The position numbers and the translations under genes were made by a program. The notes below the pieces were generated by a model. It did no database searches. It was not told where the DNA came from and was given only the letters and a program-made list of their open reading frames with translations. DNA of 64,000 nt from JAKAFX01 sp049965715. GTDB taxonomy: Archaea; Thermoplasmatota; Thermoplasmata; Thermoplasmatales; Thermoplasmataceae. Location: contig JBMFWA010000001.1 of NCBI GenBank assembly GCA_049965715.1, positions 1 through 64,000 of the forward strand, read 5' to 3'. Positions 54,505-62,892 of this stretch are shown here, in pieces. Numbering within the stretch: position 1 is the first letter of the stretch; every line of letters begins with the position of its first letter.

Positions 54505-56035
54505 AATCTCTCGTACAAATGAGAATGGAAACAAAGATCTGAAATTCAGATACCACGTCCTGTTTACAATTTCTATAATTTTTTTCATTCTCATCTGGTT
54601 TGCACTGGGCCTTTCATCCAGAGCGGTCACCGCATATACGGATAGTTACTCCTTGCTGTATGGCATGATCATCACGTTTTTCTTAATTGTGATATTGTAC
54701 ATACCTATCTCATCGAGATTCAAGACTGCCGGGTTCTATATCTCCGGTTTCCTCATCATCAATTCCCTTGTACTGTCAATGATTTCAATCAATTCACAGC
54801 TGATGGCATTCGCCGTGATTGCTCTGGTCATATCCGTTGCAGACAACCTGTTGTATTATTCAGGGATGAGAAAAAGGTTGACAAGGATCTCAATTTTTAT
54901 TGCAGTCCTTGTTCTCATGGCAATACTTGGCAATTTATTCACAGTGGTGACTCAGCCACCTGGATACCCCATAACATTTGAATCTCTTAAGGATGTGATG
55001 ATTGGTCTGGGAACAAGCTTGCCTGTGATGGAGTATGCTGGAGTTATGATAATTTCAAGCAGGGTGGACATCATCATCAGTCCCATAGAATATTTCCTCT
55101 TCTTTTCCATAGCCGCTCTTGTTTCTGAAAACTATTACGAAATTATATCCTATGTCGTGGAGAAGAACGCTGTCGGATCCGGGATAAGTGCAACTGCCTA
55201 CGGTATAGTTGGTGCCCTCAGCTGCCAGTGTGAAAGCGCAATAGCATTGCTTCCAACCATGGCTGTCCTGATTATAGATACAGTGCTCCTCCCCATAGTG
55301 TTCCTCAGCTTCGCGCTGCTTCTTGGCACTTATATCCTTGTAACAAGGTTCTATAAAAGAGGGAAAGGTTTCCCTGTCAGGTTCAAGATTACGCAGAAAA
55401 AATCCTCAACACTTTATCTGGCTCTTTCTGTGCTTACACTCGTGGTTATTCCATTCGTAGTTCTGGTTGGAGTTTATTTCGCATGGCAACTGAGCCCCCT
55501 CTTCTTCTTTCCATCCGGAATGCTGATGACTCTATCCGGTTATTCCCTTATTTTTCTGATAAACAGGGTGTTCAAGGCTGCCAAGGGAAATCTGGTTATT
55601 ACCCTGGTATTCATAATCACAGCTAGCATGCTGTCTCTGGTCTGGTTCGTGCCGGAGATTACGGCTTATGCATTCTATAATCCTTCTTACTACGGCCTGA
55701 TGAGCTTATCAAATTTTATTTCAGGAACAATGTTCGGGTATGCATATGCAAGGTCGGGAGATGAGGGACGGACTTCTCTTAACGAATACATAACTGTCCT
55801 TTTTGGCTTCATACCTGTCATAGTGCTGTATGAGTCTGAAGTACTCGGCCTCTCAATCTGGTCATTTTTCGGGCTGTTCGGTCAGATAGAATTTTCACTT
55901 CTTGCCTGGATTTTTATGCTTCCGCTGATGTGGGTAGCGACGCACAGAGGACTTTCCAATCTCTCCTTCGACAAAAATAAGGCAGATCTTGATACGATTC
56001 CACGCTACGGATCAGCGATCAATAACCAGTCCTAG
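54494..56035 (+). CDS. Polytopic membrane protein in the cytochrome b operon
   Basis: Not recognised. A 513-residue protein with about 13 hydrophobic segments, overlapping the cytochrome b gene by 11 bases, so it should be translated with it and probably belongs to the same complex. A cluster in the middle, GALSCQCESAIALLPTMA, has two cysteines and an acidic residue at the edge of a membrane helix and could bind metal or heme or form a disulfide. No histidine pairs with 13-14 spacing are seen. It is not obviously an oxidase subunit or a NarG/DoxD type. Confidence 0.7.
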   Translation: MGSEISRTNENGNKDLKFRYHVLFTISIIFFILIWFALGLSSRAVTAYTDSYSLLYGMIITFFLIVILYIPISSRFKTAGFYISGFLIINSLVLSMISINSQLMAFAVIALVISVADNLLYYSGMRKRLTRISIFIAVLVLMAILGNLFTVVTQPPGYPITFESLKDVMIGLGTSLPVMEYAGVMIISSRVDIIISPIEYFLFFSIAALVSENYYEIISYVVEKNAVGSGISATAYGIVGALSCQCESAIALLPTMAVLIIDTVLLPIVFLSFALLLGTYILVTRFYKRGKGFPVRFKITQKKSSTLYLALSVLTLVVIPFVVLVGVYFAWQLSPLFFFPSGMLMTLSGYSLIFLINRVFKAAKGNLVITLVFIITASMLSLVWFVPEITAYAFYNPSYYGLMSLSNFISGTMFGYAYARSGDEGRTSLNEYITVLFGFIPVIVLYESEVLGLSIWSFFGLFGQIEFSLLAWIFMLPLMWVATHRGLSNLSFDKNKADLDTIPRYGSAINNQS

Positions 56036-56059
56036 CCTCCAATATTATGAAATGTAAAG

Positions 56060-56068
56060 AATTTTATC
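56060..56068 (+). promoter_or_regulatory. TATA box of SBDS
   Basis: GAATTTTATC centred about 25 bases before the ATG at 56089. It shows that SBDS has its own promoter and is not simply part of the respiratory operon. Confidence 0.5.
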
Positions 56069-56088
56069 GTCGAATCCTATGTTAGTGT

Positions 56089-56787
56089 ATGGTCAAGGTG
56101 GAAGATTCCATTGTCGCGAGACTTGAATCCCACGGTCACAAATTTGAAATCCTGGTAGATCCGGATTCCACGGACAGAATTAAGTCTGGTGAGATTGACA
56201 TTGACAAGGATTTAGCTATTGACGAGGTTTTTAAGGATGCCAGAAAAGGCGATAAGGCCGGGGAGGACGTTCTGAAAGAAGTTTTCAAGACAACAGATAT
56301 AGCGGAAATTGCCACCGAGATAGTGAAGAAGGGCCAGATCCAGCTCACCACAGAGCAGAGAAGGGAAATGCTGGAGAAGAGGAAAAAGCAGATCGTCGAC
56401 AAGATATCCCGGGAATCAATGAATCCGCAGACCAATTCTCCAAATCCGCCTGCGCGGATAATCCAGGCCATGGAGGAGGCAAAGGTCCACATAGACCCAT
56501 TCAAGTCGGCCGACGAGCAGCTCCAGATGGTTCTCAAGGCCATCAAGCCGCTTATTCCCATAAGATTTGAAAAGGCAAAGATTGCGGTTAAGCTGACAGG
56601 AGATGCATACGGAAAGGTGTATGGTGACCTTGTACGTGGAGGTTATATAATCAAGGAAGAATGGGGCAAGGACGGTTCCTGGATGGGGGTCCTTGAGGTC
56701 CCTGCCGGAATCAAGGGTGAGATCATAGACATGCTCAACCATAAGGCTCACGATAACGTGGAGATCAAACTTCTGAAAAGTTTTTGA
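56089..56787 (+). CDS. sbds: Ribosome maturation factor SBDS
   Basis: Homologue of the Shwachman-Bodian-Diamond protein, which helps release aIF6 and load EF-2 on new large subunits. The three domains are visible in 232 residues: the N-terminal fold VARLESHGHKFEILVDPDS, a helical middle with LTTEQRREMLEKRKKQIVDKI (about 86-106) and the ferredoxin-like end PIRFEKAKIAVKL. In many archaea it lies with psmA and rrp4; here it is 15 kb from rrp4, after the respiratory operon. Confidence 0.95.
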   Translation: MVKVEDSIVARLESHGHKFEILVDPDSTDRIKSGEIDIDKDLAIDEVFKDARKGDKAGEDVLKEVFKTTDIAEIATEIVKKGQIQLTTEQRREMLEKRKKQIVDKISRESMNPQTNSPNPPARIIQAMEEAKVHIDPFKSADEQLQMVLKAIKPLIPIRFEKAKIAVKLTGDAYGKVYGDLVRGGYIIKEEWGKDGSWMGVLEVPAGIKGEIIDMLNHKAHDNVEIKLLKSF

Positions 56788-56910
56788 ACATAGTTTCTCA
56801 GACAATATATTGCGTAACTGTTTGATTAATGATCAGTGTGTCAATTGTTCATAATTTTGCGTGATTCCTTATATACTCTTTCATCATTTCGTACTTTTCA
56901 CGGTGTTTGC

Positions 56911-57849
56911 ATGGGTAAGATCTTAATTGCTCTTGGTGGAAACGCGCTCCTCAGAAACGGGGACGACAGAACATATGAATCACAGGTTAAGAGAGCTTCA
57001 GAGGCTTTTGAGAAACTCTATGACATCATAAAGGACAACGATGTAGTGATCACTCATGGAAACGGGCCGCAGGTTGGGGACATAATGATACAGAACGACA
57101 TGGCAAAATCAGTCACCCCTCCGATGCCCATTGATGTTTGCGGATCGATGTCGCAGGGGCTCATAGCGCAGATTCTGCTGACATCTTACGAGAGTGTGAG
57201 GAGACGGCTTTCCGGAGACGGGAAGTCCCCGGTTTACGTAATCACCAGGACCCTTGTGGACGAAAAGGACGAGGCGTTCGAAAAACCGTCAAAGTTTGTG
57301 GGACCTTTCTATTCCACAGATGAAGCAATGGCAATAATGAAGGAAAAGGGATGGCCCATGAAGCAGCAGGGGCAGAAAGGCTGGCGCAGAGTGGTCCCAT
57401 CACCAATGCCCCGGAGCATCGCTGAAAGGGATGCAATTTTGAGTCTTCTTTCTGCCGGTTATGTGCCTATATGCGTCGGCGGAGGAGGAACCCCGGTCAT
57501 AAGAAACTCCAGCGGAACAGTGGGAATTGAAGCTGTTATAGACAAGGATCTGGCATCATCAGTACTGGCATCATCCCTCGGATTTGAAAGACTCATGATC
57601 CTCACAGATGTGGACAGCGTTTACATAAACTACGGAAAACCCGACGAGAAGAGCATTGGAAAGATTACCCTGGCAGAAATAGAGCAACTTTACAGCAGCG
57701 GCACATTCCCGGAAGGAAGTATGGGCCCAAAAATAAAGTCAGCAATACAGTTCCTAAGGAACGGGGGAAAGGTGGTGAATATCACCTCGCTTGAAAGGTG
57801 CTATGATGCCCTGACCAGGGATTATGGTACGGTTATTTTGTCGGATTAG
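56911..57849 (+). CDS. arcC: Carbamate kinase
   Basis: Makes ATP and carbamate (which decays to ammonia and CO2) from carbamoyl phosphate, or the reverse. Amino acid kinase fold with GKILIALGGNALLRNGDD at the start, VVITHGNGPQVGD (about 46-58), ICVGGGGTPVIRN (about 190) and the GPKIKSAIQF end. Start at the ATG at 56911 (312 residues); the frame upstream to 56836 overlaps the promoter TTATATAC at about 56869-56876. ArcA and ArcB are not adjacent, so an arginine deiminase role is unsure. Its last 17 bases overlap the convergent gene. Confidence 0.92.
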   Translation: MGKILIALGGNALLRNGDDRTYESQVKRASEAFEKLYDIIKDNDVVITHGNGPQVGDIMIQNDMAKSVTPPMPIDVCGSMSQGLIAQILLTSYESVRRRLSGDGKSPVYVITRTLVDEKDEAFEKPSKFVGPFYSTDEAMAIMKEKGWPMKQQGQKGWRRVVPSPMPRSIAERDAILSLLSAGYVPICVGGGGTPVIRNSSGTVGIEAVIDKDLASSVLASSLGFERLMILTDVDSVYINYGKPDEKSIGKITLAEIEQLYSSGTFPEGSMGPKIKSAIQFLRNGGKVVNITSLERCYDALTRDYGTVILSD

Positions 57850-58489
57850 GCAGCTTCCATAGCTGTGAGCTTAGTATAACTTTCTTTCGCTTAGCGAAAT
57901 AATTCAGGAGATCATTCAGTCGATCAGGGTCCATATTGAGATCGAAAGAATCTTTCAGGGAATTCCTGATTGATTCAGTTGTCATGGGAGAAGTGAGCAC
58001 TCTGGAAACAAGGTTTAGGATATCTTCATAAACATTCCAGGGGAAGATGAACCAAGTCCAGTTCCTGTCATCCACTTTTTCTGAAAAATAATCAGGTTTA
58101 AACTGGCTGTGAGTGATATGGAGCATGGTCGCAGTCCTGAGTGCTTTTGGACCAAGCGATTGCACATAGTCGTGTGCCAGCTTCATGCTCGCCCCTGTGT
58201 CTGTGATGTCATCGACAATGATCACGTTTCTTCCCTTGACGATTATTTCGTTGGTTTTTTTTATTGTAGGTGTACCATCCCTTGTGGCTGTAAGGCCCCA
58301 GTGTTCTGTCTTTACCGCATAGAGATCCTTGATCCATAGCATATCAGAAAGTAACCTTGCAGGTACAAGACCGCCACGGGATAATCCAATAATATAATCC
58401 GGTTCATAATCTGTTATTACAGCATCCCTTACGTTGATGCACCATTTGAAAATCTCATCCCAGCTTACCAGTCTAGCCTTAAATTCCAT
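57833..58489 (-). CDS. Purine-type phosphoribosyltransferase
   Basis: PRPP-binding motif VIIVDDITDTGAS at about 88-100 in a 218-residue chain, with LSRGGLVPARLLSDML (about 35-50), as in the xanthine/guanine/hypoxanthine phosphoribosyltransferases of archaea. It probably salvages a purine base to its nucleotide. The extra C-terminal 70 residues (helical, PDRLNDLLNYFAKRKKV) are typical of the archaeal Gpt-like group. The exact base cannot be told. Confidence 0.85.
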   Translation of the reverse strand: MEFKARLVSWDEIFKWCINVRDAVITDYEPDYIIGLSRGGLVPARLLSDMLWIKDLYAVKTEHWGLTATRDGTPTIKKTNEIIVKGRNVIIVDDITDTGASMKLAHDYVQSLGPKALRTATMLHITHSQFKPDYFSEKVDDRNWTWFIFPWNVYEDILNLVSRVLTSPMTTESIRNSLKDSFDLNMDPDRLNDLLNYFAKRKKVILSSQLWKLPNPTK

Positions 58490-58565
58490 AGTATCTGCAC
58501 TGAATTCAGGTGTAGTTTAAAAATTTGCATGTTTTTTGACGAAAAAAATTGGAAAATAAAGAGTA

Positions 58566-59069
58566 TTACTCTTCGCTTTTCCTGAGTACCGATCCGATGG
58601 CCTTCATCAGGCTCATGACAGCCCTGATACCGGAGGCAATTTCAGGGTCCTTCAGCATGTGGTAAAGTTCAAGTGTCCCGAGTCTGGAATTATCGCTTGC
58701 AGCAGAGGATGCTGCATCCATGATTCCCCTTGAGTTGAACATCAGGTTCTTGACAGTGTCTGAAACCTTCTCGTCAGCCATTGCATACATGACGCTTAGC
58801 AGGACGTTTGCGGTCTTCATGCCAGCATATGTAAATTCTCTTGAGGAGAACATTTTCCCAAAGAATTCAATGTCCGTTGGCATGTAATCCTTTGACACGT
58901 TTGCGATAAGATCTGTAATTCCTGCCTCCTTGAGTTTTACAAGGACCGGCATGAAGGAAAGCAGCGTGTCGCTGTTGTCCACCAGCTGGTCAAGCAGTAT
59001 CTCAAGCTTGTCTTCCTGTACAGGCTTATCCTTTGGGCTCTTTGCTGAATCCTTAGATTTTGCGCTCAT
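58566..59069 (-). CDS. DUF1641 protein
   Basis: A 167-residue helical protein with a charged Lys/Ser/Asp-rich N-terminus (1-20). DUF1641 members often lie next to sulfide:quinone oxidoreductase or formate dehydrogenase accessory genes in archaea and bacteria; here it is nine bases after the SQR-like gene, so it probably assists it. Features include LKEAGITDLIANVSKDYMP and GTLELYHMLKDPEIASGI. No catalytic residues are evident; no membrane helix. Confidence 0.8.
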   Translation of the reverse strand: MSAKSKDSAKSPKDKPVQEDKLEILLDQLVDNSDTLLSFMPVLVKLKEAGITDLIANVSKDYMPTDIEFFGKMFSSREFTYAGMKTANVLLSVMYAMADEKVSDTVKNLMFNSRGIMDAASSAASDNSRLGTLELYHMLKDPEIASGIRAVMSLMKAIGSVLRKSEE

Positions 59070-59078
59070 GAAATCACC

Positions 59079-60221
59079 TCACATTATTCCCCTGACCATT
59101 GCAGAAAAGTAAGTGTCTGCAGAGGTCCACTTGAAGAAGTAATCAGTCTTGCTCTGGAACTGTGCTCTGGGAGGCTTGGTGTAACTGAAGTACAGTGTGA
59201 TGGCCTCATTCCCGCCTGTCACTGTGGTGCATGCCACTTCACCATCATATGATTCATAGTAAGCGTTTCCATTGGTTTCATTCACTATGCGGTTTGCAAG
59301 ATATTCTGACTCGAAGTGGGCAGTGGCACCGGCCTTTGAAACAGGCAGGTTAGTTGCATCTCCCACGACGAAGACGTTGTCGAAATCCTTGTAGTTCAGA
59401 CGGTTTCTGTCCACATCAATATAGCCACTCTCGTCTGCAAGTCCGGAATCCGTGATGACCTTCTGTCCCCTGTGCGGCGGGATGAGCACGAGAAGATCAT
59501 AATCCAGCGTTTCACCCTCAATGGAATTCAGTTTCCTGTTCTCCGCATCCACATTGTCAACATTGAACATCTTGTGAACAATGATTCCCTTTTCCTCGAA
59601 AAGTTTTTCAATGTATGTTGAAACATTTGGTATGGTGAAGACCCTGTTCAGTGGGTATATGTAGTGGATTTCAGTCTTTTCCCTCAGTCCTTTCAGCCTC
59701 AGGTATTTTTCCAGCTGCAGACTGAATTCATAAGGTGCAGGAGGACACTGTATCGGAACGCTTGCCTGACCGACAACGATCTTACCCCCCTTAAAAGTGC
59801 TGAGTGTCTTTTTAAGGTCAAGCGAGGCATCGAGATCATAGAAGTGTTTTGCGCTCCTGTCGTATCCCGGTATGTCCTCTGGAGTGAACCTGTTGCCGGT
59901 TGCTATTATCAGATAGTCATAAGAGAATTTTCTGCCATCAGCAGTACTGACAGCAGAGTTATCCACATCTATCCTTGAAACTTCTCCCCTTACAAAATTC
60001 ACTCCATAGTTGAACAGGGATTCCGTCGGCTTAACGCTTCTGTGGTAATCCTTAAATCCTAATGGAATTTGCACCCCATCAGGTTTAAAATAATGTTTCG
60101 TGGAATTTCCTATGACCGTTATATCGATCTCCGAAGGATCTGAATGAAACCTGACCTTATTGGCCATTATGGTGCCGGCAGCACCATCTCCCAATATCAA
60201 CACTGATTTACGATCATACAT
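59079..60221 (-). CDS. sqr: Sulfide:quinone oxidoreductase-like flavoprotein
   Basis: FAD enzyme that oxidises sulfide (or a persulfide) and gives the electrons to quinone at the membrane surface. Rossmann motif VLILGDGAAGTIMANKV at about 6-22; ATGNRFTPED, and the second FAD site VFVVGDATNLPVSKAGATAHFE at about 289-310. Cysteines lie in PIQCPPAP and VACTTV, the usual place for the redox pair, though a third one seen in some SQRs is not found. The 380 residues start at the ATG at 60221; an upstream frame to 60314 overlaps tusA. The C-terminus (TSADTYFSAMVRGIM) is amphipathic, fitting membrane association. Confidence 0.88.
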   Translation of the reverse strand: MYDRKSVLILGDGAAGTIMANKVRFHSDPSEIDITVIGNSTKHYFKPDGVQIPLGFKDYHRSVKPTESLFNYGVNFVRGEVSRIDVDNSAVSTADGRKFSYDYLIIATGNRFTPEDIPGYDRSAKHFYDLDASLDLKKTLSTFKGGKIVVGQASVPIQCPPAPYEFSLQLEKYLRLKGLREKTEIHYIYPLNRVFTIPNVSTYIEKLFEEKGIIVHKMFNVDNVDAENRKLNSIEGETLDYDLLVLIPPHRGQKVITDSGLADESGYIDVDRNRLNYKDFDNVFVVGDATNLPVSKAGATAHFESEYLANRIVNETNGNAYYESYDGEVACTTVTGGNEAITLYFSYTKPPRAQFQSKTDYFFKWTSADTYFSAMVRGIM

Positions 60222-60229
60222 GCGAATAC

Positions 60230-60478
60230 CTACTTGGTCTTTCTCATCATTATCTCGAAATAACCGTTTCTGTCGAATACTCCGATCAGTTCGTTTCCAG
60301 ATTTCTTGATCCATTCTGGAGCGTCCTTTTTAGTACCTGAATCGGAGGAGTATACAGAGATTACATCCCCAACTTTGCCCTGCTTGTAAGCCTTTATCAT
60401 TTCCATCAACGGACCCGGGCAGAAACTGCCCCTTGCATCTATCACTTTTGTCGGTTTTATTTCATCCATTTTTTTCAC
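60230..60478 (-). CDS. tusA: TusA-family sulfur carrier
   Basis: Small sulfur-relay protein that carries a persulfide on one cysteine. The diagnostic CPGP motif sits at residues 20-23 in DARGSFCPGPLMEMIKAYKQ, and the chain (82 residues, or 79 from the ATG at 60469) ends with the usual beta strand NGYFEIMMRK. In acidophilic sulfur oxidisers TusA works with DsrE-type proteins; both are neighbours here, and SQR follows by eight bases. Confidence 0.93.
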   Translation of the reverse strand: MKKMDEIKPTKVIDARGSFCPGPLMEMIKAYKQGKVGDVISVYSSDSGTKKDAPEWIKKSGNELIGVFDRNGYFEIMMRKTK

Positions 60479-60496
60479 CTCTCTTTATTTCTTAGC

Positions 60497-60910
60497 TCAC
60501 AGAAAGAGTGTCATTTTTGAGTCTTTAGCCATATCGACAAACTGGGAAACACCTATGACATCCTTCACAATAGGATCAAGATCCTCTTTCTTGATTCCCA
60601 TAAGATCAGCAAACATTGCGCATCCATAAACATTTACATTTCCGATTTCACTTATCTGTTTCAGTGTGTCCAGCCAGGAAGGCACTTTCTTTTCCTTCAT
60701 GGTCTTCATCACCATGTCAGCCATGTTCCCAGCTTCAGCGCTCAGTGTTGGCTTTGGAGCGCCGCTCTTCTTGAACTGCATAAGCGACCAGAATGTGGTG
60801 AATATATCAACGTCCATTCCATTGGCCACGGCCCCAGAGGCTATTATTGAGCCTGCCATGAGTTTATCCATACTTCCCGAAAACAATATCAACGATATTT
60901 TCTCTGTCAT
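60497..60910 (-). CDS. DsrE family sulfurtransferase-like protein
   Basis: DsrE/DsrF-fold protein of 137 residues starting MTEKISLILFSGSMDKLMAGSI. The loop with a cysteine in NVNVYGCAMFADLMGIKKEDL is where DsrE-like proteins hold their reactive Cys, and the chain resembles the DsrE2/DsrE3 group. It likely passes sulfur to or from TusA. I chose the ATG at 60910, behind GAGGATGATC; a longer frame to 61084 has no support. A TATA-like GTTTATCATATAT is about 40 bases up. First gene of the DsrE-TusA-SQR-DUF1641 operon. Confidence 0.85.
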   Translation of the reverse strand: MTEKISLILFSGSMDKLMAGSIIASGAVANGMDVDIFTTFWSLMQFKKSGAPKPTLSAEAGNMADMVMKTMKEKKVPSWLDTLKQISEIGNVNVYGCAMFADLMGIKKEDLDPIVKDVIGVSQFVDMAKDSKMTLFL

Positions 60911-61119
60911 GAGATCATCCTCAGTCTTTGGATTGTTCTGAAATAGATATATGATAAACCTTATTAGTTCGGGAACGGAGCATAATCGGCGTCGATGCCA
61001 GGTCTCTTTCAATCCCTGTGAAACCATGTTCCCAATGAAGGACTGGCCCTTAACATCACAAATTCTCATAGCACATACCAGCATGCTTTTGTAAAACTCT
61101 AAACCATATGGGAGTAAAA

Positions 61120-61139
61120 GATCTGCAACAGATTTGCAT
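61120..61139 (+). promoter_or_regulatory. AGATYTGCA direct repeats upstream of a secreted-protein gene
   Basis: AGATCTGCA (61120-61128) and AGATTTGCA (61131-61139) lie 11 bases apart, one helical turn, right before the TATA-like CATATAAT (61139-61146). A candidate activator site. Confidence 0.35.
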
Positions 61140-61164
61140 ATAATTCTGAGATAATCTTGAAAAA

Positions 61165-62196
61165 ATGGCTTTATTCAGGATAACATCAAACATTATGGAT
61201 AGCAAATCAATTAAGGTGGTTGCAGCTATATTCGTAGCGCTGACCATAATTATGGCCGGGCTATTTTTTTACGAATATTCTGCCGCAGGAAAGAGTGAAA
61301 GCAATTATAACAGCCTGCAGTCCAGTTATTCAAACGAACAGGCCTCAGTGGTCTTGAGCAGCGCTTATTCACACTGGGATTACATAGCTATTGAAAATTC
61401 CAGTCTCATAAGTCCCCAGTACACAGACAATGCAACGCTGCACTGGATAGGAGGGCCACTTTCAGGAACATATACAGGAGTGAGTAACATTACCGCCACA
61501 TGGGACAAATTCTTTGCGCTGTGGTCTGCTGTGTGGTATTATACGGAATCTCCGCCAGCAGTTTCGGTTAGTGGAGGCAATGCCACTGTGGTTTCGCTGA
61601 ACCAGTTTGTGTTAACGCCCAATGCCAACACCAATCAGGTCCAGTACCTCAACATAAGTTATTCTCTTAACTATAAAGAGAATGGCGGTAAATGGCTGAT
61701 AAATTACGAGACATGGCACATAGTGGGTTCTGGATATGTTTCATCAGCACAGCAATTTGTGCTCCAGAATTACGTTGAAAACCTTGCCTTCAGTCACTGG
61801 AACAACATAGCAATAGAGAATAACACCTCAGTAATGAAGCAGTATGATTCAAATGCCACTCTAAAATGGATAGGTGGTCCATTGAATGGCACATATTCGG
61901 GCATTTCTCAGATTAACACCACCTGGAACAAATTCTTCAAGGCCTGGTCCGCAGTATGGTTTTACGCAGAAGCCCCGCCAAGTGTAACGATGAAGGGAAA
62001 TGTTGCAAATGTCAGTGCTACGATTCAGTTCGTTGTGCAGAATTCAGCAAATCTCTCTCAGTTCAAGTACATTAACGTAAGCTACGATTTACTCTACTAC
62101 GATACCGGCTTCATAACGGCCAGCGGCATGCCAGTATTCCAGATATTTGAGGAGGTTTTCCACATCACAGGCACAAATGCACTGAACAAAGTATAA
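61165..62196 (+). CDS. Secreted/anchored protein with duplicated NTF2-like domain
   Basis: A 343-residue protein with one N-terminal membrane helix (about 17-37) and a long extracytoplasmic part rich in N-x-S/T sites. The domain occurs twice: about 66-190 and 202-335, each with SHWxxIAIEN, NATLxWIGGPLxGTYxGxS and TWxKFFxxWSAVWxYxExPP. The pattern resembles NTF2/SnoaL-like folds. Ligand unknown. A TATA box 23-26 bases before the ATG supports the start at 61165 (another ATG at 61195 is possible). It diverges from the DsrE-TusA-SQR operon. Confidence 0.65.
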   Translation: MALFRITSNIMDSKSIKVVAAIFVALTIIMAGLFFYEYSAAGKSESNYNSLQSSYSNEQASVVLSSAYSHWDYIAIENSSLISPQYTDNATLHWIGGPLSGTYTGVSNITATWDKFFALWSAVWYYTESPPAVSVSGGNATVVSLNQFVLTPNANTNQVQYLNISYSLNYKENGGKWLINYETWHIVGSGYVSSAQQFVLQNYVENLAFSHWNNIAIENNTSVMKQYDSNATLKWIGGPLNGTYSGISQINTTWNKFFKAWSAVWFYAEAPPSVTMKGNVANVSATIQFVVQNSANLSQFKYINVSYDLLYYDTGFITASGMPVFQIFEEVFHITGTNALNKV

Positions 62197-62211
62197 TCCT
62201 CTTAAGAGGAT
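62196..62211. promoter_or_regulatory. 16-bp perfect palindrome at the wHTH promoter
   Basis: ATCCTCTTAAGAGGAT, abutting the TATA box GATATATTTATC (62208-62219) on its upstream side where TFB binds. A natural operator for the regulator encoded just downstream, which would then control itself. Confidence 0.5.
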
Positions 62212-62244
62212 ATATTTATCTCATTTTGTCCATTCATCTATTAA

Positions 62245-62565
62245 TTGGCTGCTGATGATTTTCAAAGCTCTTTAAAGAGGCTGCTTTGGTGGACCTTCAT
62301 TTCAACAAGAGGAGGAAATATGAGGTTAAAAATAATGAAATCAATACTGGATAGTCCAAAAAATGCCAACCGGCTTAGCTCAGATACAGGCGTTAATTAC
62401 AGAACTATTGAGCATCATATCAAAATATTGCTTGCCAACAACCTGGTGACTGTGCAGGGAGAAGGTTATGGCAGGGTATATTTTCCATCTCCGCTACTGA
62501 CCAAAAACTTTCATATATTCGAAGAAATATTAGACAGAGAAGGAACAATGAGGAGGAAAGACTGA
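62245..62565 (+). CDS. Winged-helix transcriptional regulator
   Basis: A 106-residue ArsR-like winged helix protein. The helix-turn-helix is at about 26-65: MRLKIMKSILDSPKNANRLS, then GVNYRTIEHHIKILLANNLV and a wing with VQGEGYGRVYFPS. The open frame begins with TTG at 62245, about 31 bases after the TATA centre; ATG at 62320 would remove the first 25 residues, which probably form the first helix, so I keep the TTG. Directly followed by a small membrane protein gene. Likely bound at the palindrome upstream. Confidence 0.75.
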   Translation: MAADDFQSSLKRLLWWTFISTRGGNMRLKIMKSILDSPKNANRLSSDTGVNYRTIEHHIKILLANNLVTVQGEGYGRVYFPSPLLTKNFHIFEEILDREGTMRRKD

Positions 62566-62566
62566 A

Positions 62567-62851
62567 ATGGGCCCCTTATGGTTGGCAAACATAATTCTGC
62601 TATCTATTTCAACGGTTGTTTTTGCTGTTCTGCTCACCTCTTATGCCAGAAGTTACAGAAATATCCGGTCCAGTGCTTTTGGGGGAATTATGGCATTTAG
62701 TTCTACACTTTTAGCAGAATCCATGGTTGCTGTTGTCATATATTACAATCTGTCACTCAGGTTCAGTTCTGACCTCGCGGCACTCCTTCTGGTGATAAAC
62801 GCCATCTCACTTGTTGGCTACCTTTTCCTCTACAGATCACTGGACATCTAG
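62567..62851 (+). CDS. Small three-helix membrane protein
   Basis: 94 residues with three hydrophobic segments (about 5-25, 38-60 and 67-88). It starts two bases from the end of the winged-helix gene, so the two are co-translated and probably act together; similar regulator plus small membrane protein pairs are common in archaea. It might sense a membrane signal and hold the regulator. Family not recognised. Confidence 0.65.
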   Translation: MGPLWLANIILLSISTVVFAVLLTSYARSYRNIRSSAFGGIMAFSSTLLAESMVAVVIYYNLSLRFSSDLAALLLVINAISLVGYLFLYRSLDI

Positions 62852-62892
62852 GATGAAGAACAGGTGTGTAAATAACTGGTAAACAGTCCAGA

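Noticed and set aside
56136..56561. 141-codon reverse frame
   Set aside because: Antisense to SBDS; Ser/Ile-rich shadow.
60911..61084. N-terminal extension of the DsrE-like protein
   Set aside because: Extra 58 residues do not fit the family, and a Shine-Dalgarno precedes the internal ATG.
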